From Climacium dendroides (Eukaryota > Streptophyta > Bryopsida > Hypnales > Climaciaceae), in NCBI GenBank assembly GCA_950106755.1, contig OX467083.1, positions 51,164,555 through 51,228,554 on the forward strand: 64,000 bases of DNA, given 5' to 3'. The notes beneath the pieces are model-generated. The model saw only the letters and a list, made by a program, of their open reading frames with translations. It ran no database searches and was not told the DNA's origin. The position numbers and the translations under genes were made by a program. Positions 55,101 through 64,000 of this stretch are shown piece after piece (positions within the stretch are counted from its first letter, which is position 1; each line of letters begins with the position of its first letter).

Positions 55101-58100
55101 TATGCCTTTACCCGCCCTCCTTGAATTATTGCCCGCCCCTCCTGAATTTGACGACCGAATGTACACTGATTTGTCTGGTGAAGCAAGCTCTGCTTCCACT
55201 TCCATTTGAGTAGGGGGTCTCCCCAAATGTGCAGCCTACAATGACGGCAACCCTATATGTGTAAATTTCAAGACCAAAACATTCAACCATAGTGAAATTT
55301 CTTGAAAGCATTGACAAACAATAAACTATTTCACATTGTGATGCACATGTCCAATTACAACAACTACTACTAACATAACTTACTATTTTCAAATGGAACT
55401 TCTCATATTGAAAACCAAATATGAGCACATGTACTTATATGATTACCTACACATGACTATACATATTCACATGTACATCCAAATATGACTTCAAGTAGTC
55501 ACATACAAGGCTAAATATAACTATACTTAGTCACAATACAATCTAAATACAATTTTAAGTACATTAATGTCTATTATTTATGATTGCAAGAACTCAAAGC
55601 AACATCCTATCCATCATTTCTTCTTCTCCTGAATATGTCCTACTTATAGCTAAGCATTGTCATATGACCAACAAAGTTTACCTTCAACACATACTACATT
55701 CAGAATTTCATGTTTATAAAAATAAAATCCAAAAGACAATGACTACGAACACCCATCTACAATCACATGCGTAAACAAAAGTTACAAAAGTGTAGACATC
55801 TCTTTCACTTACCAGTCGTGACTTCACTTTTCCCTCAGATCGGCCACTATAGGACACTTTTTGCACGGTTTGCCGTGCAACCTTCATGCGTTCTGAATAT
55901 GCTACTTTGTCTGTCCTCTTGATGAGCTTCTTGAAGTTCTCTATATGATGAGCCTTCACAGTTCTGGGAATGGGAGCTTCGGCCTCTATCAATTTCTTCA
56001 TGTTTGCTCTCTTTGTCTTCATTTGGGACCTCAGAATGCGGAAGAAGACATTATCAGGAACATCGCCCTTCCCACCACGATACTCGAATTTGGACGCCAT
56101 TTTGTCCTTGATTGCTAATAGCAGAGGTCGGGGATGTGAATTGAAGTCATCCACACTCCAATCCAAATCACGAGAATATCCACGCAGTTTTGTCAACCAA
56201 TCCGCCCTATGTACTCCTGTAGGACAACCAACAAGGTCCACTTCAACCCAATCTCTATCATCAACCTTCTGCAGATCCCTCCTGAATTGCTTCAAATTGG
56301 ATTGTCGTTGAAGACTTCTGCTCCGGTCCACATTGCTAACTTCCTTCCCTTCATTTCCACTCAGTTTCTGCATTTTCTCACGTACTTCCTTCAAGTTTGC
56401 TCCACTCTTTGCCATGCGCTTTAATATACTGACTTCCCGTAACTCCAACTCATCCACTACATCATTGGACAACTCTTCATTTGGGACATCTCCATCCTCC
56501 TCCGTACTAAAGTGTTGCTCAATATCTTCATTTGATTCCTCCCCCATCATTGTCTCCTCTCTGTCATCGAATAAAAAATTGTCCTCTTCCAATGGTGTTG
56601 TGACCATCATTTTTGTTGATGAAGTCATCTTCTTCTTCCGTGTGGCTTCCTTGGGCCACGGTCTAGGGTGATGACGTTGATGGCTAAGCAACTGTAAATG
56701 CAGAAAGAAACAACTTATAATATGAGTATAATAAGTACAGAAGGAGGACCTTCATGTCCTACATAACTCAAGAAAAACTACCAAGAAATAAATTTTTACA
56801 AAACATGAAGTTCAACTTCTGAGTTACTCTCTAGGAAATGCAAATTCTAATTATCTAATTTTCATCACATGAGTCTGAACTCCTAATTTTTACCTCATGT
56901 CTATCAAAAAAATGTCTACAATAAGCACAATTCTTTGTAATTGGCCTCTCCAAACTACAAACACTCACGAAAGATCACTTCTGACTACAAATTTGGATAA
57001 AAGCTAATGTCTAACTACAAACAGTCATAGAACACCATTTGCGACTGGGCTTCAAGTCTCATAATAATGTTTGTGACTACAATTAGTTATAAAAGCTCAT
57101 TTCTGACTACAAGCAGTCACACAACACCATTTGTGACTGGGCTTGAAGTCACATTATAATATTTGTGTCTACAATTAGTTATAAAAGGTCATTTCCGTCT
57201 ACAGACAGTCATAAAACACCATTTGTGACTGGGCTTGAAGTCACATAATAATATTTGTGACTATAGGGAGTCACAAATGATTATTTTTCAATTGACTTGC
57301 AGTCACAAAACATCTTTTCAGAACACCTATGAAGACTTGGCTTTCACTCACAAAATATCATTACTAAGTGCTCACAGTCACAATAGATGATACATCACTA
57401 TAAAATGTCTCAACAAATGAATATTGACTGCCACGAAGTCACAGTAAATCAATATAGACTAACGGTATACACAATTCTAAATTCTTCAGTTGGAAGTGAA
57501 CAAAGCGTTGCTATTCATGACTCCGGTCAATTAGACATGATCATTTTACAGTACAATGTATTGTAATTGGTCATTACTACTAATAAGGGTTATGTATTGA
57601 CTTAGTTTAACTCTAATGAATCACACGTGCTCATATGAGAGTAATTTAATTTATAAATTCTGTGTTCTTGCTTCTCTCTTACAACATCAACCTTTAAAAC
57701 TATTGAAAGTCAGAAATGACTAATACCAAATTGTTGAAGACAAATTATGAGTCTATAAATGAATGCACTTTTAAAGAGAAATTGTAAACTACAACTAACC
57801 ACATACATATGGCAATTGCAATAACGAAACACTTCAACAATGATGGAAAACTTCTTTAAAATTCAACGAATTATGTGTCTTTCTCTAGCACAATTAGTTC
57901 CAATAGGAAAGGACTGAAGTTAACCTTCGACTTACAATAGTCTTCCTCCAATGTTTCTTCTTCTACTTCTTTGTCATTGCCTCCTGAGTTGATGTCAAAA
58001 CTACCTCCTGGTAAAGCCCTCCACGTTGTTGCCCGTATGTGCCTCTCCAATGTTGGTAAGATAGTACCAGAGTTCTCCACTCCTTTTCCTCGATTTATAC

Positions 58101-58624
58101 CTTGTGGCTTATCAAGGGGCACGTCGCGACTGCTCTCAAAAATCTCCGCAAGATGATTAGAAGTCATTTCCAATATAGGAAATGTAATTGCTGGAAAACT
58201 AGCAATTGTGCGAAACAATTCCACTTGTACATCATCTGGCAAATTAGCTATTTGTCTTGTCATTGTCGCCAAGATATTCTCCATAGTTCTCAATCCTAAA
58301 GCCCTGATGTGATTGATTTAAGTCAAAAAACACATGGGTTAGGCCTCTTCATTAAGTTTAATAAAAACAAAATTTCCTACATTTAACTTCAACATGTACA
58401 TTCATTAATATTGAACAGGGGCAATGGTTTTAATTTCACAAAAGTTCAATACACGAATCCATTTACTTCTTAAAAACTACGTAGAGCTTAGTATCTTACC
58501 TTGTTTCTCTTATGTTTGCCAATTGTGTCGCAATGTCCAACAAGCCTAGATCACTCAATTTTTGTGAGTTCCTTTGAATATTTTCCTTTCTCAACCTCTC
58601 GTACTCAGTGATCTCTGAAGCCAT
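52192..58624 (-). CDS. Transposase_24-like / FCP1-like / DUF8039-like fusion protein of the CACTA island (one in-frame TAG)
   Basis: Exons: 58624-58500, 58303-57925 (end uncertain), 56691-55813, 55235-54801, about 54,673-54,404 (borders uncertain), 53394-52654, 52548-52192; about 1,060 aa. The start MASEITEYERLRKENIQRN is typical of plant transposon proteins. The third and fourth exons (SERMKVARQTVQKVSYSGRSEGK...AAHLGRPPTQMEVEAEL) resemble the plant En/Spm Transposase_24 region. Exon 53394 carries an FCP1-like domain: KVLVLNVLGFLCD (catalytic Asp residues lost), FEVKIKKREDCAAFVTMLHY, VGIWAPIGEALL, then NVLYIAAWDP. The last exon is DUF8039-like (VGSKVKVFDVDDDN...DVVKSVTKWPIEAL). TAG at 52951-52953 is the only stop in the FCP1 part. 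Introns contain GACTG motifs. Confidence 0.55.
53925..54115. repeat. Intronic TATGACTG / CAGTCACA motifs
   Basis: About six imperfect copies of the subterminal motif (ATATGACTGCCAACAGTCACA and similar) lie in the intron between exons 54,404 and 53,394 of the island C gene. Confidence 0.65.
56960..57440. repeat. Intronic array of GACTG/CAGTC motifs, units of about 59-60 and 118 bp
   Basis: The phrases GACTACAAACAGTCATA(A)AACACCATTTGTGACTGGGCTTGAAGTCACATAATAATATTTGTGACT recur at about 57,005, 57,105 and 57,195. They alternate the same motif as the 38-bp array and lie in the intron 57,924-56,692. Confidence 0.7.
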
Positions 58625-58699
58625 GCTATTGTGCTTGTTTACATCAAACAATCCTACTTGGAAAGGAAAAAATTGCATCTTAGTACAATAGTGACGTCT

Positions 58700-59236
58700 T
58701 AGACATTAATGCTAATATATTTTTCATCCATATATATTAATAATAGGAAACAATAAGAGAGCACTACATAATACCTCTTTAAATTGGAAACTACAAATAT
58801 GCAAGAAATTGAAAATCATTGTACTAAACAATAATACATTGAATTGATATTCATAGCACAATTCAATGCATGCACAACGTTGAAAACCTTTTTTACTTTC
58901 TTAGAGCCCCTATACTCTGACTATGCGACAATATTATTTGAAGGCCACATATGAGAACAGAAATACACAAACTTATAGATAATTTTATTCCTAATGTCCA
59001 ATCGCTCATTGAATAACATGCACCTTCCTAAACTCAATTATATTGAAGAAGATTGTAAGTAGGGAAAAATTTCATTCCCTTGTAGACAATTGTTTGAATT
59101 TACGTGACCAATATAAATGACTAAAAACACCTACAATGATTGCTTCTTACTAAATGAAGAAAGAGAACTGCATGTGGCTTCCCTACAAATCCCAAATGAA
59201 CAAACAAACAAGAAAAACAATGACAATACACAACAC
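58700..59236. other. AT-rich 5' flank of the island C gene
   Basis: No gene, tandem array or CACTA right end seen. Confidence 0.4.
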
Positions 59237-59629
59237 TATGGGAGGCAAGCCATTCCTAATTAATCCCAAATTCTTGCAGTGTAGGGTGTGCTCTTTTGAT
59301 ACATGAAGAGATGAATAGTAATGAATGACTTGGAACAGTTGCTGTGAATTATGATTGTTTACAAGTCTCTCAATATTGTAAGCAGCCCTTCATTGATGTT
59401 CTTGTGAAGCCATGGTCAAGAAAAACAAGTCCTACATCACCAATATGGGAGGAACACTGTTTTGAGGTAAATAATTCATAGTAAATCCATTTTATGTCAA
59501 AAAAATATGAAAATTTCGGAAAACCTCCCAAATTCTATTTCAGCTCACTTCAACATTCTCCCACTAATCTGAATCACCACATAGATGTTCAAATTTGCTT
59601 AAGTGGTTAGGAATGGATTGCCTCCCATA
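59237..59629. mobile_element. MITE with 23-bp terminal inverted repeats
   Basis: Left end TATGGGAGGCAAGCCATTCC and right end GGAATGGATTGCCTCCCATA are inverted copies with one mismatch. An internal partial copy (ATATGGGAGGAACACTG) is at about 59,442. No coding potential. Confidence 0.75.
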
Positions 59630-62600
59630 AATGTCCACTGTAAATAAACAAATAACAGGTGATGTGCATTAACGTACTTGTAATAAAAATGTTGCACTGC
59701 ACTACCCTAAAAAGAGTAAATATGCTTGCTCTAAAGAATCACCAATATAGCTTGTTATTTCCTCTATCGCCAATATAGCACTGCAAGAGCGAAGTGGAAA
59801 AAAAAAGTAAATACGGTTGAAACAGCCTCAACAATCTGAAAAAACTTTCATCAGAAACGCTCTAAATGCTGACCAGAATCTCACCACTTGTGAACTAATA
59901 ACCATACAGCAGCACACACCAAGTGCACGCTACTTTCCTACCCAAAAGTGATGACTGCATCACAGTACAGAACAAAATGAACCTCACAAACGGGGTTCAA
60001 GGAGAAAATGGTTAAAAAATGAACAAGCAAGTCTCACTAAGCTTCTAAATAATTAACAGGTTTCATGAAATTTACAACTGTAACAGGCAGCTTCTAATTG
60101 AAAGCTAGAATTGAAATAATAAAGTCAGGGAAAGTAAGCCCTTCGGAACTGCGTATTTCTACTCATTATAACTTTGCGAGACACAACATAATTATTTGTA
60201 AGTTGTCTCTGCAAGAGAGCTCGGTCGGTGTAGCTAACTAAACGCGCTTCACACCGACCAAGTAACTACAAGGCAGACGAGTGCGACTGTCACATTTCAA
60301 ACTGAAAATATTTATAGAATAAGAAACTGAAATCGCAGCTGCAAAATATCTACAATACCTGCATTTTGAGCAGCCTTGCTCCACCAGATGATGTTCCAAG
60401 TTGCTTACTCCCGGCAGGGCAGAATTTCCACGGTTGATCACTTGCCTACTCTGGAGCACGTTCCTACTCCATATATCCAAAACCGTGCAACAACAAAACA
60501 CGAGAAAACTTCTAATTAGACCGCCACAATATGGAGTGATGAACAAACATGAAACTTTTCCAAAGAGCTGTTATTACTCCATCAATAAAGTCTGTGGCCA
60601 ACTATCTTTGTTGAGTTCTCACTCTACAAGTCGACAGTGATCTTCTCACTGGATACACTGCACCCTATTAATGATTTCTTTTGCCCTCAATTTTGCACCC
60701 TGAATCCCCGCTAAGCTCTTCTAGCACATGTCACACGTACATGATTTCGTCCAACCTTAGCATCGAGAATTGAAACAAATGCAGACATTTGATGATACAT
60801 GATTTGCGGTCAATTGCAATCCCAAATTGCTTATACATACACGATGAAGAGCGTCGCTCACAAGAGATGAATGCACTCCGACTATACATGCACTGTCTGA
60901 ACAAAGTCAATAACTCGTGCGCATAATACAACCAAAGCCAAATCATATATTGATACCACCTGTGAAGAAACTGAACTGGCAAAGATAAAGTATTAGCACT
61001 TTAATTATCCAGAAGTACATACTTGCTGAAATTAAGTGTGGATTGAATTCATTCTCCATACTAGCTAGGATACACAAAAGTATGTGCAGAATATCGTAAG
61101 TTGTTAACTTCTCGATTGCAGACTATTCTAACTAACAGTAAATAAAAATACAATTCTTCAAAATTTTCTATAGCAGCTGGCATACTCCAATCTGTAATTC
61201 ATTGTAGCTTGGAACGTGGAGAAGGGAATCAGGGAAATGCGGCAAACATGGAAAATCATTGGCATAAATTTTTTTGTGCAAAACAAATTTATAACTGGGA
61301 ATGGAAATCCGGGAATCAGCCAGAAGTAACTTCATCTCCCTATGCGGCAACAGCTCTTAGAAATTATGTTCACAACCGCTTAATTACAGACTACTGTACA
61401 GTACTTTGATTTTCAGCTCACAAAAGTGATATGTAATTTCTACAGTACCAATATTCCTAATCTTGATGCCATATTCCAATCTGTAAATCATCATAAAGAG
61501 CAACAAAATTCCAGGCTCGCGCCTAAATCGAGAGCGAGCTTCCTGCACAAGCTAAACCTCAACTGTGCCGTAAGGACCGCACCTAGCACACGATTAGAGC
61601 AGCTTCTCGAGTACGCTAACTTCACTATACTAATCTAAACGGACCGTTTGCACGAGAACTAAGCCATCGAAGTGTCGATGGTATTCTCACCGGTGGTCAG
61701 CATGGCTTGCAAAGGGGAAAACAGAAGCAACTCAATAGGAAAGGGAGAGGCGGAAAAGCAACGACGAAGAAGGAAATCAAATCATATTGAAGTCGCGGCT
61801 TACAAGCAAATGTTCACGGCCCACGGAGTCTCATGCCGGTGCTTGGCAAACCAAGATAGCTCAGGAAAATGTTGGAAATCTAGTCAACCAACGAAGGAAA
61901 AACAAGAGTGCTCAGCTGCTGAAGGAAAGAAGTCGCAAGTTGTTGGGTAGCTGAACCTGTGCTTGAGTCGGAGCTGGAGCGGCAGCCCACAAGTCATGAA
62001 TGCAGTGGGACCGATTAGTAGGTGCTAAAATAGCACTGTCACTGGGGCACTGGAGCTTCACACACAGAATTCCCCCGAAAAGTGAAGCGCTGCCAGACTT
62101 TACGGAACAAATAGCATCTAAAAATAGAATTTCTCTGTGGTGGCTTCTTCCGTCGCACTGCATGCAGACGTGTTCACCTTCGTTCACCGATCTTTCACAG
62201 GAATTGTTGGGCCTCTGAATTCTCGGTCATCTAGGAACTTTGGTCAAGTATTATTTCTTTCTTGGTTTAGGGTGTGTAGGTTGAGATTCAAGTGGTTTTG
62301 CCTGTGCAGGTGGGTTCCATTCACAGAGAATCCTCGGAGACATCTATGAGTCAAGAAATCTGTGGAGGAGTTTGCGGTTCGATGAAGATACATTTGCCGT
62401 CTGTCGTGATCACCCTGAAAGACCTTCTTTTCTCTGTTTCGTAAGCTTTGAACTTAGTGAGAATCCAAGCGGCTTGCAGTACAACTAGCGTGCAGATTCC
62501 TTGTTTCTCGCTCCCGCATGCTCTTTGGATGGCAGCAGTCCCTCCTGCGGCACTTCCATGTAAGGATTTTCCTCCTTTCTTATTTCTAAACCAAGCTCAT

Positions 62601-63290
62601 CCACAGGGTATGTGGTGGACTCTGTCTATGTGAACACATTCACGTAGTTAGCCATGAAGTTGATGGAAGAGGATGATGTTTGCCGCTTTGACCTTCAACT
62701 GTTGGCAGGAAATCTAACTAGGGAAGCTGTTGCTGATCGATCCCTTGTCTCACTCCAGCATTTTGAAATCAAACAGATAGCAACTTAGACAGTCATGCCC
62801 TCGCAAATTTGTGAATTGGAACGATTGAATCAATTTAATTTGTTGAGTCAAAGGTAGCATTCATAACAAACCACATTCTCAGGAATACATTACAACCAAC
62901 CAGAGTGGGCATGACTGGAGCTCATCACTTCTCTTCCCGAAATGGTCACGTCAGTACGTAATAATCTACCATTTCAGAGCTCTGACACTATGTTGAAGGA
63001 AACCTAGACATTTGCGTGTACAGAGTTCTCTGAACCCGGACTGGTATAAGCTAAGACTGATCAATGTCGGTCTGAGGTTCTAGATAGGAGTATGATATTG
63101 CAAATATTTTAGAAATTTTGTCAATTTTACGATCATTACAATCAAACCAGTTGAAGACCTTGCAAAAAACGTGCATAGCTATCATAGAAATGGTATCATT
63201 CGGAGTCAGCTCATCAATATAACAATTAATTGTACATGAATTTTCAAAGGTCATTCCACGGCATGATTGCAACTTCCAAATGATAAGCCA
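59630..63290. other. Long stretch without recognisable genes
   Basis: Only short ORFs. None shows a known motif or a consistent splice pattern. Some G+C-richer parts (61,500-62,400) could hold exons of an unknown gene, for example around 61,672-61,950 (basic, KQRRRRKSN), but I cannot support a call. Confidence 0.3.
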
Positions 63291-63295
63291 TGCAG

Positions 63296-63335
63296 GGTTT
63301 TAGTGTTTTTTAGGGTTGGTTTAGGGTTTAGGGTA
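63296..63335. repeat. Interstitial TTTAGGG-type run
   Basis: GGGTTTTAGTG, TTAGGGTTGG, then TTTAGGGTTTAGGG: about four degenerate plant telomere units on the strand shown. Confidence 0.7.
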
Positions 63336-64000
63336 TCAGGTCTCATACAGTATGGATCACTCTGATGGTTCAACTGAAGGGTGATAGATTTCATGGAACT
63401 ACATTTCCACAAGTTCCAACTTCATACGCAGGAGTCCCTTGAAGTTGGTGTGGGTCTTGAATCATTTTCATTGTTACTGTATGTTGGTTTGACATGGTAC
63501 CGGTGGTTAGCAGATTTGTGAGTTTCGGTCAGTGAATCGCATAAAGGCATCACATTCATCAAGAATCTAAAAAGCTAAGGAAAAATTCAAAGAGAAGAAA
63601 CGTGGCTGAATTCTTGAATTTGATCGTTGGGGGTGCAAAGTTTGGATTGATTGATCGAATGTGAATCCCAAAACAATTTTTGAAATAACAATCACGAATC
63701 AAGAATCCAGTGAGAGGAGTTGCAATGCCTTCACCTTGTCATTTTGAAGTTTATTCATGTAATGCATGAACTTGGTGTTCTCCTTGTTGAATTTGTATTC
63801 ATGATTACCGCGTGCTGTGGACAAGGTCAAGATCAACGAGGATTGATCAAAATTCGGAAGTTTGGCTTGGCATTTTTGCATCCTCCATGGAAACTAGGAA
63901 CTTAAAACTGTCATAAATTATAATCCCTTGTGTATCCTCATTCTTAATTTAAGTTTCACGTTCCTGAATTCAAGTTGAACAAGGCATCATGAGTAGAATT

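Noticed and set aside
61672..61950. Basic 92-codon ORF
   Set aside because: No motif, no splice support, and the region has many equal-sized ORFs.
62654..62788. 44-codon ORF starting MKLMEEDDVCRFDLQ
   Set aside because: Protein-like composition but too short and isolated to support.

Overview
The window looks like nuclear DNA of a land plant. Evidence: spliceosomal introns with good GT...AG sites, several interstitial CCCTAAA/TTTAGGG (plant telomere type) runs, a CACTA terminus, a tRNA-related SINE-like repeat and many nested retroelement pieces. The DUF7869-like protein at 44.5-47.4 kb and the lack of familiar seed-plant genes make a non-seed plant (moss, liverwort, lycophyte or fern) my best guess, but this is inference. 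No housekeeping gene is recognisable.

Layout. 1-0.44 kb: 5' part of an unknown minus-strand gene. 3.0-11.8 kb (island A): a 12-exon plus-strand gene joining a ParB/sulfiredoxin-like motif (DGNHR) to an eroded beta-class DNA amino-methyltransferase-like domain; its introns carry hairpins with core CGTCGGATCCGACG. 12.3-29.4 kb: nested TG...CA elements (E1, E2, E3, E5, E6, E7) carrying one related ORF family; E1 has a 5-bp target duplication and a second TATA box after its ORF, so it can be read as a 3.4-kb solo LTR that encodes a protein. 29.8-47.4 kb (island B): on the minus strand an FCP1-like gene and a second, decayed ParB-like plus methyltransferase-like gene; on the plus strand an intact DUF8039/DUF7869-like transposase candidate; about 28 copies of a TCAGGTCG..CGACCTGA palindrome lie between and inside them. 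47.6-50.8 kb: repeat R, then a triple nest of elements. 50.8-58.7 kb (island C): a CACTA-type end, a 38-bp subterminal array built on a TATGACTG/CAGTCATA palindrome, and a minus-strand gene joining a Transposase_24-like region, a second FCP1-like domain and a DUF8039-like domain. 58.7-64 kb: mostly unrecognised AT-rich sequence and one MITE.

Main idea. Three gene islands each use a private palindrome repeated in flanks and introns, and they share a domain pool (ParB-like, methyltransferase-like, FCP1-like, DUF8039-like, transposase-like). In most cases the catalytic residues are changed. I suggest they are large plant DNA transposons, or genes domesticated from them, whose palindromes are binding sites for their own proteins. 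Premature stops in these genes and elements are mostly TAG, which fits CAG to TAG decay under plant CHG methylation.
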